Assembly: GCA_029781135.1 (NCBI GenBank)
Contig: JAKOXH010000042.1
Coordinates: 124,001 to 188,000 of the forward strand
Origin: Planctomycetota bacterium
GTDB lineage: Bacteria; Planctomycetota; Planctomycetia; Pirellulales; Lacipirellulaceae
Direction: 5' to 3'
DNA: 64,000 nt
The position numbers were made by a program, and so were the translations under genes. Position 1 is the stretch's first letter. Each line of letters starts with the position of its first letter. Of the stretch, positions 1 through 8,982 are shown in pieces. The notes under the pieces are model-generated. The model was not told where the DNA came from. It saw only the letters and a list, made by a program, of their open reading frames with translations, and made no database searches.

Positions 1-657
1 TCGAAAACTCGTGCGGAAATTGCCCTCCGCGCATGTTTGCCCTGCGCGGCCAATCGTTCGCCATCGCTATTCTACCTGGCGTCGGCAATCAAATTAAGAT
101 CGGGGCATTGCCCACGGCCAACGTGCCAAGGAATTCGGCGCACGTGTGGTATGCACAACGCTCGGCTCGGGGTAGCGATGATAAACCGCGGCTTTCCCAG
201 CCTCCGAGGGGCGGTGGCCGCGGCGGACGAGGTAGCCGCCGGCACAACGACGTTCGTGGCCCGTCGATTCGATCGCCGAACGCGGGACCCCGTCGCCGGC
301 GGCCCAGTTGCTGGAGAATCGTCGGCTTCAGAAATCGTTGCGCGGGCCTCACCCCCAGCGGGCGACGCGAGGCTTTGTGGAAGTTGGTGAAGTCGGCAAC
401 CTGATTCAGGGAAAGAAAAGGGGGGAAGAAAAGGGGACATTCTGGTTTATTGAAAAAAGCAGAATGTCCCCCTTTTGTGTCCCTTCAAATTGCTCGTAGC
501 GCAGTTTCCTCCGATACTGCATAGTACGGCAACCACGAGATGGTTGTCTTCGATATCCGAGCTTGATGAGAAACGTACTCCAAGATGTGAGAATGCTGCG
601 CATATACATCCCTCCACGTAAGTCGGTGAAAAAGACGTAACCATGCCACGAGTCAAT
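1..657. other. Left-edge region without a recognisable gene
   Basis: Short open frames exist on both strands, but they overlap each other, have no plausible ribosome binding site and resemble no family I know. The only structured element is the palindrome at 429-476, described separately. The region lies downstream of the PEP-CTERM gene that ends at 658. Confidence 0.6.
429..476. repeat. REP-like inverted repeat (AAAAGGGGACATTCTG type)
   Basis: The left arm AAAAGGGGACATTCTG (429-444) is matched by CAGAATGTCCCCCTTTT (460-476), its reverse complement with one extra C, around a 15-base loop. Palindromes starting AAAAGGGGAC are a familiar class of REP-like element in planctomycetes and proteobacteria, often mobilised by Y1-type (RAYT) transposases; that link is prior knowledge, and no transposase gene is seen in this window. 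A similar element (AAAAGTGGACGGGAGTCAA) lies at 60397-60474. Confidence 0.75.
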
Positions 658-1344
658 TCACTTTGATTGTCGCGTCGCGAGAGTAATCAACATGGCGAGA
701 ACGACCAACGCAGGCGTCGAAGGTTCTGGCACAATCGTCCCTTTCACGACAAATCTAAGGTCCGTAACAAATGTTGCGAGATCAATCCACGATACGCCCG
801 AACCGGGATGAACGGCGATGTAGGTTGGCTCACCAATATCCGGATTGTTCGCAGGAGCACCTCCGCTTCCAACGGCTCCGTAAAGCCCACTTCCGAAGAC
901 TAATGCATACCACCCAGTATCGAGTGACAAACTCAGTACGCCGAATACTTCGGCGGAGGAGGACGTGAAGTTCAACAGCGCATGGCCAAGTACGTCCGGA
1001 GTCGACAAATCACTTGAGTCAGGGAAATCGTTCGAATCATCTAACGCAACGACAGCGCCAAAAAACGTTCCAGCGGCCGGAGCCGCGAAATGACCACCCA
1101 CTTGCGTCGCGATTGCCGGTTGATCCAAATGGAAGCGAACTCCCGTAAAGACAAACGGACTAATGGTCGAAGCAGGTACTGCGCCACTTGTAAAGTCAGA
1201 CCATGCTATTCCCACTGGCCCCAGAGTGCCGCTTTCAAAAATCGTGGCAGCGCAAACGTTCGTTGCCGTGTTCGCTATCGTAAGCACCACGACAATGATC
1301 AGCATAGGAAACGACCCTACGATACGATTCAAGACGTGGCTCAT
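658..1344 (-). CDS. PEP-CTERM sorting domain protein
   Basis: Exported protein of about 228 residues with no known catalytic function. It has an N-terminal signal peptide (hydrophobic run MLIIVVVLTIANTA), a beta-rich body starting ATIFESGTLGP, and a C-terminal sorting signal VPEPS followed by a hydrophobic helix and a basic end (RQSK). The PEP-CTERM tail is expected to be processed by an exosortase; none is encoded here. The ATG at 1344 is chosen because GGAAAGGAG precedes it; the frame is open to 1455, but those extra codons are really the other-frame end of the upstream gene. The ATG overlaps the restored stop codon of its paralog in an ATGA, which suggests translational coupling. Close paralog of the gene at 1341-2008. 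Confidence 0.85.
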   Translation of the reverse strand: MSHVLNRIVGSFPMLIIVVVLTIANTATNVCAATIFESGTLGPVGIAWSDFTSGAVPASTISPFVFTGVRFHLDQPAIATQVGGHFAAPAAGTFFGAVVALDDSNDFPDSSDLSTPDVLGHALLNFTSSSAEVFGVLSLSLDTGWYALVFGSGLYGAVGSGGAPANNPDIGEPTYIAVHPGSGVSWIDLATFVTDLRFVVKGTIVPEPSTPALVVLAMLITLATRQSK

Positions 1345-2008
1345 AATGTACGCTCCTTTCCACCAATGGCTTGCCGCGGAAGAACGGCAAGCACCATCAA
1401 GATCGCAATAAGGGGGCCTGGCTCGGGAATTACGTCTCCTTTTACGACAAAGCAATAATCGACGAACTTGAAAACATCAGCGAGTATCGATAGATTAAAC
1501 CAACCTGTCAGAGGCTGAAAACCTATATAACTTGGATTTCCAATATCCGGTTATTAAGCGGCATCGCCCCATCGCCTATTGCACCGAAATGTCCACTACC
1601 AAATACCAGCGCGTACCACCCCGGATTAAGAGTCAAACTGAGATTGCCAAAGACCTCCGCTGACGGTTCAGGAAGGGCTAACTTGGTTGCCCCAAGGACA
1701 TCAGGCGTCGAGAGATCGCCCGAGTCGGGAAAGTCGTTCTCGTCCACTAATTTGACGATTGCTCCGAAGAGTGTGTCGGTAGTGCCGACCGATCCGACAA
1801 AATGCCCACCGACTTGAGTTGTGATAACCGGAACCGACAATTCAAATCGAACTCCGTTAAATACCGAGGCGCTCACGTTGGCTCCTCGGACGACTCCTCT
1901 TGGTATCCCCGTCGGCCCGAGCGTGCCACTTTCAAAGATCGTAGCCGCTTTCAACGGTTCCGCCGCCAGAAATGCGACCAACATCACTACAAATAGAATT
2001 CGTTTCAT
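1341..2008 (-). pseudogene. Frameshifted PEP-CTERM paralog
   Basis: The intact frame starts at the ATG at 2008 (preceded by GGAGGGTGG), has a signal peptide (MKRILFVVMLVAFLAAEP) and follows its neighbour closely (ATIFESGTLGP, VGGHF, DFPDS.DLSTPDVLG, GWYALVFGSG). It stops early at 1523, after PLNNRILEIQVI. Moving to the next frame near 1549-1556 restores homology: PDIGNPSYIGFQPLTGW, then CFVVKGDVIPEPGP and a hydrophobic helix, ending in a TGA at 1341-1343. One missing C in the AACCGG run accounts for it. Either a recently broken gene or an assembly error; the downstream part still encodes a good PEP-CTERM tail, so the damage is recent or artificial. With the frame restored, the two paralogs overlap by 4 bp. 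Confidence 0.85.
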
Positions 2009-2590
2009 GAGCCACCCTCCGCACCCGGTGAGAAAATGGGAATCCCTTGAAGAAAAGACGGCGCCAGGATGATTCGCCCTGGACCCATTCATTTTACTAC
2101 CCCATCGCGGGACGAGCACAAACTCAGCCGTGGCGACACCTTCACTTGGCCGAACTAATTGCCCAGCTCTGGATGGCCGTCATTGCCTAATGTGAACTCA
2201 CGGTATGTACTTTGGAGGTGCGTTCTTCAAATCGGCGTCATAGGACTGCCCGTTATGCAGATACCGTACCCACCACACGACCAATTCTGGCCCCAACCCG
2301 TGGAATGACGAACGAAAACGCTTCCACCGCAATCACTTCGGACAATTGCCGCAGACCACTCCCATAAGCGTACGGCGAACCAATATCCCCCAAGCGATGT
2401 ACGGCACTTCACTGCTCGCTGTGCGGATCCGTTGCGCGCACTGTGCGACACTGCTCGTCACGGTACCGCTGAAGGCGAAGTAACTCTTCACCGGCACGCA
2501 GGCGCAGCGATGGATCGCCGCATTGAGATTGGACGATCCAACGTTTCTCTTCCGTGCGGACAGGGCCTTCCGCCTGTGCGCGAATCGTTT
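2009..2590. other. Intergenic region with a possible gene remnant
   Basis: No intact gene is seen. On the minus strand a short open stretch (about 2335 down to a TGA at 2198-2200) reads LVVWWVRYLHNGQSYDADLK followed by NAPPKYIP, which looks like a natural protein C-terminus without a start or upstream domain. Neighbouring frames do not join to it convincingly. It could be the tail of a decayed gene. Nothing else is recognised. Confidence 0.35.
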
Positions 2591-5500
2591 TCAATAGCTC
2601 GCACGCACAACAATGGGCGTAGCTAAGTCGGCCGCGATGCGGACCGTATCATTTTGCGCGTCGAAGGCCGTGTGTGAGCGGCCGTTCACGGTGACGCCGC
2701 CCAGTTTCTTGCCTTCCGGATGTCGCAAACGAACCACGATTGCCTTGGGCACCGAACGTTTTGGTGGTTCAATCTTCGCTTCGATAACACCGCTGTGTGC
2801 CGCTAGGCCGTAACTGACCGGTCCAAAGCGCGTCGGCGCATTCGTCACGACAAGGCTCATTCCCTCCTTTAGCCAATTATTGGTGATGAGCGGCGCGAGC
2901 CAAAGTTCGTCACCTCGCTCTTGCACCAGCATCATGCGGGTCTGATGGAGGAAGTAGCCGGTTTCGTGGGTCTTATCCCAGGCGCCGCTGTGATTGAAAT
3001 GCTCCCAAATCGTGAGCACTTCCGGGTTGAGCATGGCGGCGAGCGTGTTGAAGTACGATCGCATGAACGGTTTAACGTCGCCGCGCAGCGCGTAAATCTC
3101 CGCATTTCGCGTGTAATATGGCTGCACTTTGGAGAAGCCGCCGAGGTTGAACCAATCGCTTGCGTTGAGCGCGTGGGGATAATCAAACCAGCCGTCGGCC
3201 AGAAATTGCACGTCCTCCATGTGGTTCAGCATGTTTTCGACGTCGCGGCTCTTGGCGTCCAAGACGCCTGTGGGAACGAGTTGATGAGCGCCAATCTCCA
3301 CGTCGTAGCACCAACTGCGGCCGGCGTCCTGACCAGGAAAATAGTCTCCCAGCGGCCCTGGGCTATGAACTTGCGAGGGGTAATGCGGCACCCACGCCCC
3401 GTTGCGGAGCGGAACAACAGGCGACTGGGCCTGTGTCCAGCGATACGCGCGCAATGTGTTCTCTCGTAGTTTGTCGGCACGCGATGTAAACTTTTCGGCA
3501 CGCGGATCGTGACTTGCAGCAAGGATGGTTCCCAGCTCGCGCAACGCGGCATAGTAGTAAGCGTTGTTCGCAAAGTGATAGGCGAACGCGTTCCAGTCGG
3601 CCATAACACCCGGCGGCATCAGGCCGAACTCCGGTCGTCCTTCGGCAGTTGCCTGCGAAGTCTTATCGATTTGTCGAACAATCCATTCACCGACGCGTGC
3701 AATTTCCGGCGTGATCCCGCGTAGCCAGTCGTCGTCGTGATACAGCTCGTATTGCTCGCCGACGGTCCACAAATGCCAGGCCGTGCCGAACGTCGTGTAG
3801 CCGGTGGTGAGAAAACCGCTTTGGTTATAGCGGTGGACGAAGTAGTCAAGGCTGCGGCGGGCAAACGCTTCGTGCCCAAAATAGGCCATGCCGCGAATGA
3901 CCGAATGCGATTCACTTTCCAACGGGCCGTAACTCATGGCGGCGACCCACGCGGCAATTCGTTTTCCCTCCTCTTCATTGCGGGCGGCGATCAGGCAGCG
4001 CACTTGCGACGAGCGGATGACATCATTCAGTAGCGGATCGGGCGTCTCGACCTGCATGGCCGAGGCCAGCGCTGCTTTCCAATACGAATCAAACGCCGTT
4101 TGCAATTGCGCAATCGTCGGCAGTTTCTGCAGGTCTTCGTCTCGCGCCCGTAAAAATACCTCATAGCCGGTCTTGCTATGCGGCGGCATTTTGCCGGCGA
4201 ATGAGAGGGTACCATCCTTCACCGTGGCGGAAAGGCCCTTGTCTTTGCCCGCGGCGACTAACGCGATGGGACCGTTGTCGTCGGAAACGAGCCAACCGCG
4301 TGGACATTCATGGATACTTGCTGCCCGCTTACTCTGGCTGTTCGCAATAAAATTGAGCGACAGCCGGGCGTCGGCCGCTACCGACTGATCATTGGTAACG
4401 GTAAATTCCGCGACGCAAACCGCCGGCCGATTTACAGCCAGCGTCGTCGTTGTCGTTTCCTCCGTCGGCGCCACGAACGCCCGTTCGACATACATTACGC
4501 CGCCTTCGCGGCAGGTCATCACGGGCGATGGCAACCAATTACCATCCAACTTGCGATTGACGAATTCAGCGTGGCCGCTGCCGAACCGCGGCTGCATTTC
4601 GCCGGCAGCCTCGGCCCATTTGGTATCGGTCACGTTCGAGCGGTTGAAGCGTACGCGGCCATCGCGCTCCACCACGAACTTCGCATTGTCGCAGGCCAGC
4701 GAGAGCATCACCGGCCCATCGTCTTGAGCGGCATGGTGCGTCTGCGCCATCGCCTGGCCAAACGTCTGATCGGGCAGTTGCCGAACGTCTTCGAGGATAG
4801 AGCGGGTTGAGTGCACCTTCTTCTCGACATCGGCCAATGTGGCGTGCGCCGCAGTCGATGTCACCAATAGTCGCTGTTCGGGCACGTACACGTAACCTTG
4901 CTTCAACACATCATCGACGGCGATTCCGAATGCGCCATCGCGGAAACGGAATTGCAGGACCGTCGCATCCGCATTAAACGGCGAGTACTTTGCGTAACGC
5001 ACCGCTAGTCGAGCTGGCGAACCTGATTTCAACTGAAACGCATCACGTGAAGAAGTCGCGATGAGCTCACCATTGGAAATTGCGATATCAGCCGCATTTT
5101 GTTCGTTCCTGCTGGCCATTTGAATCTCTAGCTCAGTCTCAGCCCATCGAGACCGCGTGAAGGCTTGAGGCCGGCTTACGAGCGGTGTTCCACGGGAGGC
5201 AGGAAAGACCCAACGCATTTTGCGGGTTTGCAGTAGTCCGCCGTCATCGCCACGTGGTGCGATGTGGAACACGAGTGCATCACCAGTTTTTTCGAGATTG
5301 CCCTTCAGCGGTTTGAACTGGCCCTGCCAGGCAGATTCGCCAAACCAACCTTCCACCCGGACTGAACTCAATGGCGGAATTTGAGCGGCGTCCGCAAATG
5401 GCAATCGAACGTCCCGCAGCGCGCGCCGGTTGAGCCACTGCAGGCCGATACAAGCAAGTTGTTTTTGCGTTGTCGGTACCGCGAATCGTCCGTTGGAATC

Positions 5501-7492
5501 CGCGGTCAGGTCGCGTTCGAGAAACAGATCTTCGGCGTGAAACTCTTGGATGCGATCGGCTCGCGCGCCGTCGTTGCGGCTAGGATCCCAAGTAACTACG
5601 CGCGCGAACTTGCCGATATCTACGCTTGAAGGGGCCACGGCAGCTGCCTTGTGAGGCCCGCGCGTTAGACGCGCGTTCACCCAGTTCGCCATGTCGCAAC
5701 TGATGCCGTCGCCGGCATCGGCCGCTTCGAGCCGCAGTTCGCTGGCACCCTCAATCGGCACCTGCACGGCCACGGGTGCATCGCCCGAATGCAGAATCTT
5801 GCTTTCGTAGCGTGCTTCGCCATCGACGATTACGCGGAAAACAACTGAGCCGACCGCGGCACATGGCTGTAGGCCAACCTCGGCCTTGAACTCGGTCATC
5901 CCATCATCAAGCAAGATGGTGATCGCGCCGTTGGCATGATGACCGAGGCCTTTATCATATTTGTGCTCGCCAATGCGAAGTGGTTCGCCAGTCTTGCTGG
6001 CGTCGTGGGCCGCTACGTTCCAGCCCAATTCGCCCCAGCTTTGACTGCTTCCGACGACGAGCTCAGGATGGTCACCAATGAATAGCGATTCTGAATGGTT
6101 GGCTGCTGCCTGGCCGCTAACTCCATCGTTCGGAAACAATACCAAAATACTATCCACAAAAATGCGCATGCCCTGCGCATTCGGGTGGTTAATCGAATTG
6201 AGCATCAGCGTGGAGTGCGGAATGCCTTGCCGCCACAGCCGCCCGTAGCGCAGCGAGGCATCGGCGAGCGCAACGTGATGCTTGGCCGCGAATTGGCGCA
6301 GGCCGGCAACGTAGGGGCGAGGATCGTTGTCAATGTCGCGCTCCTGTTTGAGGTCCATCCAATCGGGCCGAACGTAATGCGGCGTGAAAATAATCCACTC
6401 CGCGCCAATCGACTGGAAGTCTTTCAGCAGCTTGCCATACCGCTCCTCGACGGCCGCCTCGTTCAGCCCCGCATCATTGACGAATTCGGAAATGATCAGA
6501 TCGGGTTTGCGGGCAAGCACTTTTTCGGCATAGTTATGCTCGCTGCCCGGCGGCTCACCCAAATAGCTGCTCGTGCTGCGTCCGCCCCAGGCCTCGGTGG
6601 TGAGTTCAATTTGGGCCTTGGGATACCGCTTCCTAAGTTGGGCCACGAGTTGTTCCTGCCAACGCTCTTGATTGCCGCCCGGCAAGTAGCGACCATCGGT
6701 AACGCTATCGCCCCATGCCAAAATGCGCAGCGGCTTGCCCTCGCGCAGTTTGGCCAGGGTGTGTGGCAACCATTTCTCGGCAGGCGTTGGTGATTGGACC
6801 GGTGGCTCGGGGTATGCCGCTTCCATAGTCGGGAAAAGATTGAGCGGTTTAAGCCGCTCAACAACGCCGGGCAACCACACATTCGCAAGTCGTCGCTCGC
6901 CCTTCTGCAGAACAGGTGCAGTGGGCGCGGCAGATTTTCCTTCACCGACACGCAATTCAATCCGCCGATCGGCTGTGAGCACGATCGAGTCAAGCCGCAA
7001 CAGACCATGCCGGTAGCTCGCGAACACAGGCTGCCCCTCCTTCAAACTCCCGCCCTCGCGACGTCCGAACGTTCCCCAATTCAGGTCGACGTCGTAATCT
7101 CGTCCTGCCACCAGGGCCTTTGAATCTGCTGCCGCGCCAGTTCGTAACACGAAGCTCGCGGGATCGATCAGAAACGGCGTTGCGCACTCTTGCGCCAACA
7201 CAGCTTGCAGCCGGTCTCCTTTCGCCCATCCACCGGCATGCGGATTAAACACTGGCAGCGACTCATGACGCTCGGCCGCAACGGTGTGCCACGTCGATGG
7301 CGGCACGTCGACTTTCGCAGATACCTTCGTGCCGTCGTCGAGCGTGGCCGTAACTTCGATCTGCCAATTACCCGTGATCGACAATTCAGCCTGCGGCGTG
7401 GCGAGGGAGACTCTTGCAAATGCCAATGGAATGAGAAACGTCGCCGCGCGGATGGACGAGCGAATAACAATCAAGGCAGTGAATGGCTTCAT
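2591..7492 (-). CDS. Large secreted SGNH hydrolase / NPCBM / six-hairpin glycosidase-like protein
   Basis: 1633 residues with an N-terminal signal peptide ending near ATPQA. Around residues 255-460 there is an SGNH/GDSL hydrolase domain: block I GDSVTDG (about 260), a Gly block AWGGRST, the Asn block EFVNDAG and the catalytic His in SINHPNAQG. Next comes an NPCBM carbohydrate-binding-like domain (about 470-610, with GSSQSWGELGWN and KGLGHHANGAI). The C-terminal part (about 1160-1500) looks like an alpha/alpha six-hairpin glycosidase fold (SESHSVIRGMAYFGHEA, FAYHFANNAYYYAALRELG). The likely role is deacetylation plus glycoside cleavage of an external polysaccharide; the substrate is unknown. 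The ATG at 7492 gives a good signal peptide. It stands alone, with no operon partner within 200 bp. Confidence 0.85.
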   Translation of the reverse strand: MKPFTALIVIRSSIRAATFLIPLAFARVSLATPQAELSITGNWQIEVTATLDDGTKVSAKVDVPPSTWHTVAAERHESLPVFNPHAGGWAKGDRLQAVLAQECATPFLIDPASFVLRTGAAADSKALVAGRDYDVDLNWGTFGRREGGSLKEGQPVFASYRHGLLRLDSIVLTADRRIELRVGEGKSAAPTAPVLQKGERRLANVWLPGVVERLKPLNLFPTMEAAYPEPPVQSPTPAEKWLPHTLAKLREGKPLRILAWGDSVTDGRYLPGGNQERWQEQLVAQLRKRYPKAQIELTTEAWGGRSTSSYLGEPPGSEHNYAEKVLARKPDLIISEFVNDAGLNEAAVEERYGKLLKDFQSIGAEWIIFTPHYVRPDWMDLKQERDIDNDPRPYVAGLRQFAAKHHVALADASLRYGRLWRQGIPHSTLMLNSINHPNAQGMRIFVDSILVLFPNDGVSGQAAANHSESLFIGDHPELVVGSSQSWGELGWNVAAHDASKTGEPLRIGEHKYDKGLGHHANGAITILLDDGMTEFKAEVGLQPCAAVGSVVFRVIVDGEARYESKILHSGDAPVAVQVPIEGASELRLEAADAGDGISCDMANWVNARLTRGPHKAAAVAPSSVDIGKFARVVTWDPSRNDGARADRIQEFHAEDLFLERDLTADSNGRFAVPTTQKQLACIGLQWLNRRALRDVRLPFADAAQIPPLSSVRVEGWFGESAWQGQFKPLKGNLEKTGDALVFHIAPRGDDGGLLQTRKMRWVFPASRGTPLVSRPQAFTRSRWAETELEIQMASRNEQNAADIAISNGELIATSSRDAFQLKSGSPARLAVRYAKYSPFNADATVLQFRFRDGAFGIAVDDVLKQGYVYVPEQRLLVTSTAAHATLADVEKKVHSTRSILEDVRQLPDQTFGQAMAQTHHAAQDDGPVMLSLACDNAKFVVERDGRVRFNRSNVTDTKWAEAAGEMQPRFGSGHAEFVNRKLDGNWLPSPVMTCREGGVMYVERAFVAPTEETTTTTLAVNRPAVCVAEFTVTNDQSVAADARLSLNFIANSQSKRAASIHECPRGWLVSDDNGPIALVAAGKDKGLSATVKDGTLSFAGKMPPHSKTGYEVFLRARDEDLQKLPTIAQLQTAFDSYWKAALASAMQVETPDPLLNDVIRSSQVRCLIAARNEEEGKRIAAWVAAMSYGPLESESHSVIRGMAYFGHEAFARRSLDYFVHRYNQSGFLTTGYTTFGTAWHLWTVGEQYELYHDDDWLRGITPEIARVGEWIVRQIDKTSQATAEGRPEFGLMPPGVMADWNAFAYHFANNAYYYAALRELGTILAASHDPRAEKFTSRADKLRENTLRAYRWTQAQSPVVPLRNGAWVPHYPSQVHSPGPLGDYFPGQDAGRSWCYDVEIGAHQLVPTGVLDAKSRDVENMLNHMEDVQFLADGWFDYPHALNASDWFNLGGFSKVQPYYTRNAEIYALRGDVKPFMRSYFNTLAAMLNPEVLTIWEHFNHSGAWDKTHETGYFLHQTRMMLVQERGDELWLAPLITNNWLKEGMSLVVTNAPTRFGPVSYGLAAHSGVIEAKIEPPKRSVPKAIVVRLRHPEGKKLGGVTVNGRSHTAFDAQNDTVRIAADLATPIVVRASY

Positions 7493-7715
7493 ATATTGTG
7501 TGGCAAAGTAGAAGTGACCAGGAAGGGACCAGTGCGATCTTCGTCATTTTGGACGGGCAGCGCCACGGCGTTGATCGAGCCATAGGTCATTAACCTGCGC
7601 CGCTATCAATTGCTGGCAGGCCGCATATCGATATGCTGCAAGAAGATACTTCGGCAGTCGCCGCCTGCGAGTTGCTTCACGTGAAGCCGGCCTGCACACT
7701 TGAAGGGTAGCTAAT

Positions 7716-7788
7716 TACCCCCAAGGGGATTCGAACCCCTGTCGCCGCCGTGAGAGGGCGGTGTCCTGGGCCTCTAGACGATGGGGGC
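7716..7788 (-). tRNA. tRNA-Glu (anticodon CTC)
   Basis: Read on the minus strand, the 73-nt cloverleaf begins GCCCCCATCGTCTAGAGG and ends GGGGGTA. The anticodon stem CCGCC/GGCGG encloses the loop CTCTCAC, so the anticodon is CTC (reads GAG, Glu). The T arm is AGGGGTTCGAATCCCCT. The G1:U72 pair and the overall sequence resemble chloroplast and bacterial tRNA-Glu. No CCA is encoded. It is solitary, between the large hydrolase gene and an ABC transporter gene. Confidence 0.95.
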
Positions 7789-7940
7789 CCAATTCAATGC
7801 GGAAGGCGGAATGGGGAAGGGGGAATGCCTGCCACACTCGTGATTTCCTTCTCCCAAGTATCCGAAATCTCCCCCAGGCTGGCAAGGTCCCAGCGCCCGC
7901 TCGTTCGCCACTTGCGCTGCCGCACAACGAACACGCCATC

Positions 7941-8867
7941 CTACGAAGTTATGCCCTTGGTGAGCGCCATGAACGCCGTTTCCAAGTTGAGCTCTTCTTC
8001 GCGGAACAGCGTCAGCCGGTGCCCCGAATTGATGAGCGTCGTCGCCAGGTCGCTGTACTCCTTCTGGCCGTCCGCGAGCGTCACCCGCAGTTGCTCGTCC
8101 TTCACATCGACCTGGCTTACGGTCGCATGCTTTCGCAGGACTTGAGCCGCGTTTTCGCGATCGCCCGCCACACCGATATCCAGCACGGTGTGTGGCCGTA
8201 CGCGTTTCAGGAGTTCCGCGACCGTGTCGTTGAACAGCAGCTCGCCTCGTTCGATAATCCCGACTTTATTGCAGATATCCGCCAGCTCCGGCAAGATGTG
8301 GCTCGAAACCATGATCGTTTTGCCCATCGCGCCAAGCCGTTTCAGCAACGTGCGGATTTCGATGCGTGCCCGCGGGTCGAGGCCGCTCGCGGGCTCATCG
8401 AGCAGCAGCACTTGTGGATCGTGCAGCAAGACCCGCGCTAAACCCAACCGTTGAGTCATGCCGCGGGAAAGGCTCGTGACCAGCGCTTCGCGCTTATAGC
8501 CTAGCTCGACCAGTTCCAGTACCTCCTCGCACACGGCCCGCCGCTGCGGTCCGCGAATGCGATAAGCGGCCGCAAAGAACTCCAGATACTCGATCACCTT
8601 CATATCGTCGTAGACGCCAAAAAAATCGGGCATGTAGCCAATCATGCGGCGGATCTCTTTCGGCTGCGTGTAGATCGAGTGCCCGCCGACGTATGCCTCG
8701 CCCCATGTCGGGTTGAGCAGGGTGGCTAGAATGCGCATCGTCGTCGTCTTGCCGGCGCCATTCGGGCCAATAAAGCCAAACAGGTCGCCCCGGTTCAAAC
8801 TCAAGTCGATCGACTTGATGGCGTACAGTTCGCCGTACTTTTTCGTCAGGTCACGAGTTTCAATCAT
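7941..8867 (-). CDS. ABC transporter ATP-binding protein
   Basis: 308 residues. The nucleotide-binding domain has Walker A GPNGAGKTT, signature LSRGMTQRLGLARVL, Walker B LLLDEPASGLDP and the switch His in SSHILPEL. A C-terminal extension of about 80 residues is typical of ABC-2 type (drug/gliding/antibiotic) exporter ATPases. It lies about 115 bp downstream of the 800-residue membrane protein gene on the same strand, so that protein may belong to the same export system; no classical ABC-2 permease is in the window. The specific substrate is unknown. Confidence 0.93.
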   Translation of the reverse strand: MIETRDLTKKYGELYAIKSIDLSLNRGDLFGFIGPNGAGKTTTMRILATLLNPTWGEAYVGGHSIYTQPKEIRRMIGYMPDFFGVYDDMKVIEYLEFFAAAYRIRGPQRRAVCEEVLELVELGYKREALVTSLSRGMTQRLGLARVLLHDPQVLLLDEPASGLDPRARIEIRTLLKRLGAMGKTIMVSSHILPELADICNKVGIIERGELLFNDTVAELLKRVRPHTVLDIGVAGDRENAAQVLRKHATVSQVDVKDEQLRVTLADGQKEYSDLATTLINSGHRLTLFREEELNLETAFMALTKGITS

Positions 8868-8982
8868 CGTCTAAATACAATCATGATTCGCAATTACATA
8901 TGCCCGATTCTCCAACCCACCTTCTCCCTCGGGGGAGACCGCCCGGATGAGCGTATCCCAGGAAAAGGCCCGATCGAGCCGA

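Noticed and set aside
2227..2451. 74-residue minus-strand open frame with many Trp and Cys residues
   Set aside because: No start context, no family resemblance, and it competes with the other-frame remnant at 2198-2335.
7716..7788. Integration site or genomic island border at the tRNA
   Set aside because: No integrase gene, no duplicated tRNA 3' end and no change in gene style beside it.
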